From: Actinomycetota bacterium
GTDB lineage: Bacteria; Actinomycetota; Aquicultoria; Aquicultorales; Aquicultoraceae
DNA length: 33,102 nucleotides
Reading direction: 5' to 3'
Assembly (NCBI GenBank): GCA_014859275.1
Contig: JACUUO010000017.1
Coordinates: 1 to 33,102 of the forward strand
Shown: piece by piece, positions 27,225-33,102 of the stretch
Numbering within the stretch: position 1 is the first letter of the stretch
How the letters are laid out: the number at the start of each line of letters is the position of its first letter
Notes under the pieces: generated by a model
The model's database searches: none
What the model was told of the DNA's origin: nothing
The model's input: the letters and a program-made list of their open reading frames with translations, nothing else
Program-made: the position numbers and the translations under genes

Positions 27225-27238
27225 AGCCTCGCAGGACT
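27225..27238 (-). promoter_or_regulatory. PyrR-binding RNA motif
   Basis: The minus-strand sequence AGTCCTGCGAGGCT matches the known PyrR anti-antiterminator consensus ARUCCNGNGAGGYU at every position. It lies about 15 nt after the expected transcription start and about 45 nt before the terminator. Confidence 0.92.
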
Positions 27239-27257
27239 AGACTTAAAGGTCTCACTA

Positions 27258-27286
27258 ATATTATCAGAAACCCGGATATAGTGCAA
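27258..27286 (-). promoter_or_regulatory. promoter of the pyr operon
   Basis: TTGCAC (27281-27286) and TAATAT (27258-27263) are spaced 17 bp apart on the minus strand, just upstream of the PyrR-binding motif. Confidence 0.75.
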
Positions 27287-27356
27287 CCGAAAGTTGGAAA
27301 ATTTGTTTAGTGAAATTATCGAATGAGGGTGAGCAGTACTAATGCGCGAGGGTCGA

Positions 27357-28325
27357 TCATATATGCAAATCTTCGCTCGATTGAGCTTCAGCTGGCTCAC
27401 CCCAATCCTCGTCTTCCATCTCGCGCAGGCGCCTCCGCTTCCTTATTGGGGCGATGATGATGGCCAGGATGATAAGAGCGCCCATCAGGTACCATCCGAT
27501 ATCCCGCAGTTGCATCAACCAGATACTAATAATCTGGCCGCGCGCGTAATCCTTCCACTCGGCGTTTAATTCATCCTGGTTACTGCCGAGGGCTCGTATC
27601 AGTGCACTATCAAAAACCTCCCCAGCCTGAAGCCTCCCGATCACTTCATAGAGCTTGGCCTCACCGAACTTGTCGGTAATAAAGTTAACCATCAGATACC
27701 CTTGAGCATAATCCTGTGGTCTTGCAGGCTCATCCCATGAAGATTTTGCAGGCCCTAAAAAATCATGGATGTCCTTAGCAAGGGCATATTTCTCAAGCCG
27801 AGCGGCCTCAATACCGGGTTGAGATTCATGAATGGCGAGTCCTTCGACAAACCATCGCGGAACGGTGTCTAACCTGGGTACGCTGTTCGTAAAGATGATA
27901 TGATTTATCTCATGGGCTAAAATTACGGTTGAGTTTCCCACTCCCTGGAGGACAGCGATCAGATTACGGCTGGGTTGCGCGTAGCCAGCTGCGTTAGCTG
28001 AAGGGCTCCCTGCCAAAAACGCAGAGCGATCGGTATAGATGTATAGATCAATCTTTTGCGCTTGATTATGGTTGTACCGAGCAGCCATATCAACATAGAC
28101 CGCCTCCGCTACCCGGCCGATATCTTCAATGCTCGCCCTCTTCGACGCATGGATTTTAAAATGCGGGGTTTCCAGAGTAGCCCAGTCGCTCTGAGTTACA
28201 ACGGCAAAGGCACTGGCTGCTTGGATAAGTATCATAACTGTAAGTAACGTTGCTGCTATGATCACCCGATAACCCGGCCACCAGGTAACCCGGTCACCAG
28301 ATAACCTGTGGTCTCTTACCCACAC
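27357..28325 (-). CDS. membrane-anchored HExxH (peptidase MA-like) metallopeptidase
   Basis: The protein has an N-terminal hydrophobic segment (about 21-42; signal peptide or anchor), an extracytoplasmic gluzincin-like domain with HEINH (138-142) and the downstream WFVEGLA segment carrying the likely third zinc ligand Glu161, and a second membrane helix (about 277-293) followed by a basic stop (RKRRR) and an acidic cytoplasmic tail. This is the pattern of peptidase MA family proteins, whose substrates are unknown. The start is uncertain: residues about 7-22 are encoded by six 8-bp repeats (28259-28306), and a GTG at 28265 within the last repeat would give a shorter protein. It lies upstream of the pyr promoter and is probably transcribed separately. 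Confidence 0.85.
   Translation of the reverse strand: MWVRDHRLSGDRVTWWPGYRVIIAATLLTVMILIQAASAFAVVTQSDWATLETPHFKIHASKRASIEDIGRVAEAVYVDMAARYNHNQAQKIDLYIYTDRSAFLAGSPSANAAGYAQPSRNLIAVLQGVGNSTVILAHEINHIIFTNSVPRLDTVPRWFVEGLAIHESQPGIEAARLEKYALAKDIHDFLGPAKSSWDEPARPQDYAQGYLMVNFITDKFGEAKLYEVIGRLQAGEVFDSALIRALGSNQDELNAEWKDYARGQIISIWLMQLRDIGWYLMGALIILAIIIAPIRKRRRLREMEDEDWGEPAEAQSSEDLHI
28259..28306. repeat. octamer array overlapping the peptidase gene start
   Basis: Six exact 8-bp units of NNGNNACC or NNATNACC type (CGGTCACC, AGGTAACC and others on the plus strand) overlap the 5' end of the peptidase reading frame. Confidence 0.7.
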
Positions 28326-28510
28326 TTCCTACCCACACTCCAATTTACTACTCACCTACTCACCGATCTTCTGCGGCACTGGACAACTATCCATTCCTAT
28401 CTTCCACACCACTTCTTCTAGAATCATAAAAGTGCTATTATATATCATCCTGAGCCTAAGCACTAACGCTACCACCTGTCATCCTTAAAGAGCCGTAAGG
28501 CTCCCAACTT

Positions 28511-28550
28511 GTCATCCTGAGCCGTAGCAAAGCGGAGGCGAAGGATCTCA
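28511..28550. repeat. REP-like element, inverted copy
   Basis: It begins GTCATCCTGAGC and ends GCGAAGGATCTCA, the reverse-complement form of the elements at 11970-12006 and 28703-28741. Partial copies occur nearby (around 28443 and 28475). Confidence 0.6.
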
Positions 28551-28702
28551 ATCGTATTTTCTATATTCTTAAGCATTAGAATGCCTCTGTATCAACCAAC
28601 ACCTTATTGGTTATATACTGTCTAGTGGCATAATAATGAGGGTATTATTTAGATTCTTTAAGCCTTAAACCATTGTAAACCCTTAAGAATAGTGAATATA
28701 CT

Positions 28703-28741
28703 TGAGATTCTTCACTCCGCTTACGCTTCGTTCAGAATGAC
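28703..28741. repeat. REP-like element
   Basis: It begins TGAGATTCTTC and ends TTCAGAATGAC with a core rich in CGCTTACGCTTCG, matching the element at 11970-12006. Confidence 0.65.
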
Positions 28742-28835
28742 ATTTTCTTACGCTGTGTTCAGACCTGTCCTGAGTGAAGCCGAAGGGATGACAGGTTCGC
28801 ATAGGTATAGGGTGCTGTAGCACCAGCAGAGATCA

Positions 28836-28856
28836 CCCGATGAATCGGGCAACTAC
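28836..28856. repeat. diverged, inverted copy of the GTAGTTGCCC palindromic element
   Basis: CCCGAT-GA-ATCGGG followed by CAACTAC corresponds to the reverse complement of the elements at 11858 and 11902, with compensating changes that keep the stem. Confidence 0.6.
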
Positions 28857-28959
28857 ATGCTATATGGCACTGGGTAACTATTCCCTCACTTCCTACCCTC
28901 ATCGACATTGGCACTTTGGCACATCCAAGACAGTACCCCACACTCTCGACCCACATTCC

Positions 28960-29015
28960 CAGTTACCTGGTCACCTGGTCACCCGGTAATCCGGTAATCC
29001 ATTCACCGACTCACC
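28960..29015. repeat. seven-unit octamer array
   Basis: Seven exact 8-bp units (CAGTTACC, TGGTCACC twice, CGGTAATC twice, CATTCACC, GACTCACC), mostly of NNNTNACC form. The array ends 7 bp before the -35 box of the nuclease promoter. Confidence 0.75.
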
Positions 29016-29022
29016 AATCTCC

Positions 29023-29051
29023 TTGACCCCGTTCACTCACTTCGGTAAACT
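29023..29051 (+). promoter_or_regulatory. promoter of the nuclease gene
   Basis: TTGACC (29023-29028) and TAAACT (29046-29051) are spaced 17 bp apart, about 47 bp before the start codon. The spacer contains TTCACTCAC, similar to the neighbouring octamers. Confidence 0.55.
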
Positions 29052-29098
29052 AAGTTGGGTATATAGTTAGTGCTCGTCCCTAACCCGCAGGAGCAGAT

Positions 29099-30331
29099 GT
29101 GAGACTCAGCTATTCGGCCATCTCAACATACCAGAAATGTCCCCTCTCCTACAAATTTCTATACGTTGATAAGTTTCCTACTAAGCCATCGCATTATTTG
29201 AGCTTTGGCAGTAGCATTCACTCAGCGCTGGAATTCTTCTATAGCATAGAGCTGCCGGAACCGTGCAGCCTGGAGAGGCTCTTGGAAGAGCTGGACAACG
29301 TCTGGCTGCGTGATGGATATGAGAGCGAAGTCCAGGAGCAAGAGTATAAGGAAAAAGGCCGGGCGATTCTCACCCGATTCTACTGGGAAAATCTACCCTC
29401 GTTTACCATACCAGTCGCCGTTGAGAAGCGATTCTCGCTGGATATAGATGGCATTACCCTCGTTGGTGTAATCGACCGTATTGATCGGCTAGCCAACGGC
29501 GGGCTGGAGATCATCGATTATAAAACGAATGATAAGCTGCCGCCAAAGACCAAGATCAATACCGATCTGCAGCTCCCCATCTATCATATGGCAGCGGAAA
29601 CGATATATGGAATAGCGCCTCAAAAGGTCACCCTATACTTCCTGGTGCCAAACGAGAAGGTCAGTGCTCGAAAGACTAAAACCGATATAAAGAAGGCACA
29701 GAACACTATCCATAAGGTGGCAAGTGGAATCCGTGGAGAAAAATTCGACCCCCTTAAAAATCCCTTATGCCCCTGGTGTGACTTTATTGAGCTCTGCCCA
29801 CTTCACGTAAACGATCCGGTTATCTTGGTAAGGGCAGCGGCCAACGGGAAGATATTAGGGAGCAAGGGCTCAAGGGAGGGCAAACCCGAAGCCGGAATTA
29901 GAGATCTAAAACAAAATGCAACAGAGACCGCGGTTAAGGAGCTGAAACAGAGTGCAATAGAGATAGAAAGAGTGGTCGATGAGTATCTTGAGCTTGTGGA
30001 GCGGATTAGCAGCGCCCGCTTGAGGCTCAATGAACTCCAGAGCATCATCCACAACTACTGCGAAGCAAACGAACTCACATCGATCAGCGGTAAACACGGC
30101 AAATTGGCCCGCCGGGCCCAGAGGGTCACCCATTACAACGTCAATAAGTTGCGTGAGCTGCTTGAGCCCCGCGGTCTCTGGGAGAAGATAATCGATGTTA
30201 ACGGCCAGCTTCTTAAGAAACTTCTCGACGACGAGACCTCCCAGGGTGAGCTGCGCAAGCTCATCGATACCGCCAAAGAAGTCGAAGAAATTAGCTATGC
30301 GCTATATATAAAAGATCGCGGTAACCCTTAA
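29099..30331 (+). CDS. PD-(D/E)XK nuclease family protein, RecB/Cas4-like with Fe-S cysteines
   Basis: The first 240 residues form a RecB-type exonuclease domain: His41 (GSSIHSALEFF), Asp126 (GVIDRID), Asp140-x-Lys142 (IIDYKT) and QLPIY (158-162). Cys14 together with Cys224, Cys227 and Cys233 should bind a [4Fe-4S] cluster, as in Cas4 and AddB. A linker (about 245-266) is encoded partly by 8-bp repeats; a long helical C-terminal part (270-410) follows, including a 12-residue duplication (DLKQ/ELKQ). The start is GTG with AGGAG five bases upstream. No cas or helicase genes are nearby, so it is a free-standing DNA repair-type nuclease; its partner is unknown. It is the only clear plus-strand gene. 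Confidence 0.88.
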   Translation: MRLSYSAISTYQKCPLSYKFLYVDKFPTKPSHYLSFGSSIHSALEFFYSIELPEPCSLERLLEELDNVWLRDGYESEVQEQEYKEKGRAILTRFYWENLPSFTIPVAVEKRFSLDIDGITLVGVIDRIDRLANGGLEIIDYKTNDKLPPKTKINTDLQLPIYHMAAETIYGIAPQKVTLYFLVPNEKVSARKTKTDIKKAQNTIHKVASGIRGEKFDPLKNPLCPWCDFIELCPLHVNDPVILVRAAANGKILGSKGSREGKPEAGIRDLKQNATETAVKELKQSAIEIERVVDEYLELVERISSARLRLNELQSIIHNYCEANELTSISGKHGKLARRAQRVTHYNVNKLRELLEPRGLWEKIIDVNGQLLKKLLDDETSQGELRKLIDTAKEVEEISYALYIKDRGNP

Positions 30332-30349
30332 TCATGGGTGCATGTTCAA

Positions 30350-31228
30350 CTACAGCTCTCCCCTAAAACAATACCCGATAAGCTTATAAATCAACTTTGC
30401 GGCCAAAAAATTGCTGGCTACGTTACCGGGGATTGGAGTGAGTTCAACCACATCGAAACCGATAACCTTCTTATGAAAGGTTACCTCGCGTAAGATATCG
30501 AGAACCTCATACCAGCGTAGGCCACCCGGCTCTGGTGTACCAACCGCCGGCACCTCGGATGGATCAAAGACATCCATATCGATGGTTATATAGGCGGTAT
30601 CGCTTAGCGCATCTACAATATCCTCGAAACCGTAGTAGCCATAGTGATACCGCCTTGCCGTCACCGAAAAAATATCGTTTGCCTTGATAAACTTGGCCTC
30701 TTCTTTGCTGGTACTTCTTATTCCTACCTGGGCAATCTTTACTCCCTCGTCGCAGATGCGCCTCATAACACAGGCATGGCTATATTGCGTACCTTCATAC
30801 TCTTCGCGCAGGTCGGTGTGGGCGTCAAGCTGGAGTACGCTTACATTAGGATAAAAGTCCTTAATTGCCTGGATTGCGCCAAGGGTAAGCGAGTGCTCGC
30901 CGCCAAGCATGACGGGAAATTTGCCTGCCTCGATCACCTCAAGAAAAACGCGCCTTACCATCTCAGCTTGGCGTTTAGGTCCATCCATATTAGGTATTAT
31001 CTCGTTAAACGTATGAATACCGACCTTTTCATAAATCTCGGTCTCCAGTTCCTCATCATAGAGCTCTACCTGGTGGGATGCGTTAATTACGGCAACTGGC
31101 GCTTCACGGGCGCCCGACCTAAAAGAAGTGGTCGAATCATAAGGAAAAGGCAGAATCACAACCTTAGATTCTTCAAAAGAATTGTGCTTATCTATCCCCA
31201 AGAAATTGAAGGGTAGAGATGTATACAT
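30350..31228 (-). CDS. speB: agmatinase-like ureohydrolase
   Basis: It probably hydrolyses agmatine (or N1-aminopropylagmatine) to putrescine (or spermidine) plus urea. The 292-residue protein has the binuclear manganese ligands His112 (GGEHS), Asp135, His137 and Asp139 (DAHTD), Asp217 and Asp219 (TIDMDVFDP), and the VGTPEPGG loop. The start ATG has GGAGG five bases upstream. It has its own promoter and is separated from speD by a terminator. It is convergent with the nuclease gene with 18 bp between them. Agmatine versus aminopropylagmatine as the substrate cannot be decided from sequence. Confidence 0.92.
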   Translation of the reverse strand: MYTSLPFNFLGIDKHNSFEESKVVILPFPYDSTTSFRSGAREAPVAVINASHQVELYDEELETEIYEKVGIHTFNEIIPNMDGPKRQAEMVRRVFLEVIEAGKFPVMLGGEHSLTLGAIQAIKDFYPNVSVLQLDAHTDLREEYEGTQYSHACVMRRICDEGVKIAQVGIRSTSKEEAKFIKANDIFSVTARRYHYGYYGFEDIVDALSDTAYITIDMDVFDPSEVPAVGTPEPGGLRWYEVLDILREVTFHKKVIGFDVVELTPIPGNVASNFLAAKLIYKLIGYCFRGEL

Positions 31229-31280
31229 CCGGGCCTCCGCGTTAAAGAATTAGCTCGCCTGATAACGGAGCACTAAACAT

Positions 31281-31311
31281 ATTATACCGCCACACACAAG
31301 ATTGGTGTCCA
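31281..31311 (-). promoter_or_regulatory. promoter of speB
   Basis: TGGACA (31306-31311) and a perfect TATAAT (31281-31286) on the minus strand, spaced 19 bp apart, lie about 53 bp before the speB ATG. Confidence 0.55.
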
Positions 31312-31336
31312 CTGTAAATATTCTCCAAAAACCAAT

Positions 31337-31372
31337 AAAAAGAATCCTCCCCGCCTTTTGAGGGCGAGGAGG
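31337..31372 (-). terminator. intrinsic terminator after speD
   Basis: CCTCCTCGCC and GGCGGGGAGG (one G-U pair) form a 10-bp stem with a seven-base loop, followed on the minus strand by ATTCTTTTTATT. It ends the DHS-like/speD transcript. Confidence 0.88.
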
Positions 31373-31418
31373 TTAGTTGAATAGCATACAGCCCACCTTG
31401 TCTTGGCCTACATTATCT

Positions 31419-31769
31419 TTAAAATCTCGGAACTCTGTTGATGATTATATCTCTTTCCCCGATGTCGAGCTGCCGACAGATCGACTCAAGAATCTTTTCG
31501 CAGCTGGTAGGACCGCAGGTAAAAACATCGAGCGCCATCTTGCCATCATCAGCATAGGTATGAATAGAGACATGGCTCTCATCAAGCATGATAAAGGCGG
31601 TGCAGCCAGGCGATGAATTATGACCAAATCTGTATCTCGACTGGTTGATAATATTGGCACCGGCCTCATTCGCTGCATTAACGATCGTTTGGAGCAGCAA
31701 CCTATCATCGATAAGTACATCTGATGACATGTTATGGATGTCGGCGATTAAATGATTACCCTTGTTCAT
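31419..31769 (-). CDS. speD: S-adenosylmethionine decarboxylase proenzyme (class 1B)
   Basis: It makes decarboxylated SAM, the aminopropyl donor for spermidine. The 116-residue proenzyme should cleave itself between Glu64 and Ser65 (LDESHVSIHTY), turning Ser65 into the pyruvoyl cofactor; His70 and Cys85 (DVFTCG) are the expected processing and catalytic residues. This short form is typical of archaea and many Gram-positives, unlike the long E. coli enzyme. Its ATG overlaps the stop codon of the DHS-like gene (ATGA), so the two are translationally coupled. No aminopropyltransferase gene (speE) is in the window. Confidence 0.96.
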   Translation of the reverse strand: MNKGNHLIADIHNMSSDVLIDDRLLLQTIVNAANEAGANIINQSRYRFGHNSSPGCTAFIMLDESHVSIHTYADDGKMALDVFTCGPTSCEKILESICRQLDIGERDIIINRVPRF

Positions 31770-32806
31770 CTCTCAATCCTTTCTAGTTGATCTTCAACCC
31801 AACTAAAATTTCTTTCTCTATAGAAATCCTTATTGGATTGTATAAACGCACCCACAACGAGCGGCAATCCGATGGTCGAGTCTATATATACGGTTGCCAT
31901 CTGCGCATCTTTGGTTATTTTTCCCCAAGATTGCGCTTCTTCGAATGTACAACCGCTTAGACCACCCCATTTCGGATCATCAGTAGTAATCTGGACGGCA
32001 TATTTGTGACCATCGATTCCCCTGTAGCCCATTGTATCCAGTAGCGGCTCCAGCTGCTGGATATAATTTTTCGGCACGCCACCGCCAACATAGATTGCGC
32101 CAGTCGTCTCCGATTTGAGTTTTATCTGGGCAATCTCATAATTATCTCTAATTTGATCTATACAAAACCTTTGGCCTTGACTATTTGAACCCTTTTGAGC
32201 GTAAAGGTGAGTCAGACTTATACCAATAGCGCTATCGCAAAGCGCGGGGCAGAATACCGGAACGCCCTCTTCGTAAGCAGCGCGAAGTATTGAGTTAGGG
32301 TCCTGGATTTTAGAGCCTAAGTAGGCTAAAAACTCACGCGAAGAATGAGCGCGAGGTTCAAGTTCGGAGGCTAGCTTTGAAATGAAAAGCTCAACGGTCC
32401 CGAATTCCTGGTTATCGACATAGGTATCGTAGATGCGATCGACCTTAAGATCTTCAAGAGTGGCATCATCAATATGCGCTGACCCAATGTAGTGATGGAA
32501 CCCCATACTCTCGATAAAATCATGGGTCAAATTGGCACCAGTTGAAACCAGCACATCTACAAGATGGTTCTTAACCATGTCCCGAATTACCCTACGCAGC
32601 CCCCCCGGAACAATAGCACCAGCTATACCGAGGAAAATCGTCGCTGTTTCGTCCTTTTGCATATTTTCAAGAACAATTCTTGATTTGGCGAGATTGCGGC
32701 TCTGAAAGGATGTTGCCTCAAATCCTCGTAATAGCTGGTCCAATCCATCAATGCTATACAGATCCAGATGCTGAATCGGGTGTTTTAGTAAATCCTTTTT
32801 TTCCAA
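31766..32806 (-). CDS. deoxyhypusine synthase-like protein (possible homospermidine synthase)
   Basis: This 346-residue protein is a clear deoxyhypusine synthase homologue: FLGIAGAIVPGGLR (58-71) and VSTGANLTHD (87-96) for NAD binding, VPVFCPALCDSAIG, and the C-terminal WGGLSGCTFEEAQSWGKI with Lys296 at the position of the eukaryotic catalytic lysine. Bacteria lack eIF5A, so the protein substrate is missing; the likely role is aminobutyl transfer from spermidine to a small amine such as putrescine, giving homospermidine. Overlap with speD supports a polyamine role. The start is TTG with AGGAGG five or six bases upstream. Confidence 0.9.
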   Translation of the reverse strand: MEKKDLLKHPIQHLDLYSIDGLDQLLRGFEATSFQSRNLAKSRIVLENMQKDETATIFLGIAGAIVPGGLRRVIRDMVKNHLVDVLVSTGANLTHDFIESMGFHHYIGSAHIDDATLEDLKVDRIYDTYVDNQEFGTVELFISKLASELEPRAHSSREFLAYLGSKIQDPNSILRAAYEEGVPVFCPALCDSAIGISLTHLYAQKGSNSQGQRFCIDQIRDNYEIAQIKLKSETTGAIYVGGGVPKNYIQQLEPLLDTMGYRGIDGHKYAVQITTDDPKWGGLSGCTFEEAQSWGKITKDAQMATVYIDSTIGLPLVVGAFIQSNKDFYRERNFSWVEDQLERIER

Positions 32807-33044
32807 CTGACCTCCTAGAAAACTAAATATTTATGTAAATATCCGATCATACTCAACCAGCTTATAATAACGCTAAAACATTCAATACTCAATATTTTTA
32901 TTGCCATGCAAAAGGTTGCATAACAAAAGCCTGCACTAATTTTCGAAAAAATATATCATCAGTTGCTCGAATAATTAGCACAAGCTTATTAAGTAAACAA
33001 TATATAGAATAATGATTTAATGCGCTGCAGTCAACAAATTATTC
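32807..33044. other. AT-rich upstream region of the DHS-like gene
   Basis: No gene is seen. It holds the DHS-like promoter and, further upstream, an ATGCAA-N4-TTGCAT dyad (around 32906-32921) without a T-run. Confidence 0.5.
32864..32892 (-). promoter_or_regulatory. promoter of the DHS-like/speD operon
   Basis: TTGAGT (32887-32892) and TATTAT (32864-32869) on the minus strand are spaced 17 bp apart, about 58 bp before the TTG start. Confidence 0.55.
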
Positions 33045-33102
33045 CTAATTCTCCTTAAGATACATTCTCTCCAGGCTATCTAGAACTTCCCGTAAATCCT
33101 GC
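33045..33102 (-). CDS. 3' end of an unidentified gene, cut by the window edge
   Basis: An open minus-strand frame enters from the right edge and ends at TAG 33045-33047. The visible C-terminus, QDLREVLDSLERMYLKEN, is charged and looks like an amphipathic helix. Too little remains to name it; it would lie upstream of the DHS-like gene in the same direction. Confidence 0.5.
   Translation of the reverse strand, partial: QDLREVLDSLERMYLKEN

Larger units (their letters stand above)
28326..29022. other. 700-bp gene-free region with REP-like and octamer repeats
   Basis: Between the divergently transcribed peptidase and nuclease genes no ORF is credible. It holds TACTCACC twice (28349-28364), REP-like elements (28511-28550 and 28703-28741), a CCTGTC...GACAGG dyad around 28766-28795, an inverted copy of the 11858 palindrome (28836-28856), ACATTGGC-type octamers (28905-28929) and a seven-unit octamer array (28960-29015). 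The middle part (about 28560-28700) is AT-rich without clear repeats. Confidence 0.7.

Noticed and set aside
28759-28956. 65-codon minus-strand frame
   Set aside because: It is made of REP-like and octamer repeats; composition is not that of a protein and there is no good start.

Overview
This window looks like chromosomal DNA of a deep-branching, probably anaerobic member of the Actinobacteriota. The main reason is gene order. Read on the minus strand, the run pyrR-pyrB-pyrC-carA-carB-(pyrK-pyrD)-pyrF-mihF-gmk-rpoZ-coaBC-metK-priA-def-fmt-rsmB-rpe-ribD-ribE-ribBA-ribH matches the order I know from Mycobacterium and Streptomyces. MihF, the actinobacterial integration host factor, is itself a lineage marker. 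Several features differ from those aerobes: moderate GC (by eye a little under 50%), a class 1B NAD-linked dihydroorotate dehydrogenase (PyrD+PyrK), frequent TTG and GTG starts, and riboswitch or attenuator control. No plasmid, phage, IS, CRISPR, rRNA or tRNA signal was recognised.

Layout, left to right; nearly all genes are on the minus strand. 1-1400: an Rrf2-family regulator with three candidate Fe-S cysteines, a palindromic operator between divergent promoters, a large inverted repeat with no gene, and a stand-alone phosphomannose-isomerase-type cupin. 1412-5570: riboflavin genes ribH, ribBA, ribE and ribD behind an FMN riboswitch with its own promoter and intrinsic terminator. 5568-11803: rpe, rsmB, fmt, def and priA (translation initiation and processing, replication restart). 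11804-12380: a gene-free stretch full of 7-8 bp period repeats. 12381-13840: metK under a SAM-I riboswitch. 13953-16350: coaBC, rpoZ, gmk and mihF. 16858-27290: the complete de novo UMP operon, led by pyrR with a PyrR-binding RNA motif and a terminator, and including a small basic protein gene not expected there. 27357-28325: a membrane-anchored HExxH peptidase-like protein. 28326-29098: a second repeat-filled gap. 29099-30331: the only convincing plus-strand gene, a RecB/Cas4-like PD-(D/E)XK nuclease with iron-sulfur cysteines. 30350-32806: a polyamine module (SpeB-like ureohydrolase, SpeD, deoxyhypusine-synthase-like enzyme). The right edge cuts a further minus-strand gene.

Functionally the window is mostly core metabolism under feedback control by end products: FMN on rib, SAM on metK, and pyrimidine nucleotides through PyrR on pyr. 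The less ordinary parts are three. First, a deoxyhypusine-synthase homologue is translationally coupled to SpeD in a bacterium. Second, diverse 7- and 8-bp period tandem arrays occupy many intergenic gaps and run into gene ends, where they appear to supply stop codons and C-terminal tails (CarB, PyrC, CarA, PyrR). Third, an orphan plus-strand promoter overlapping the Rrf2 operator points into a structured region without an ORF.
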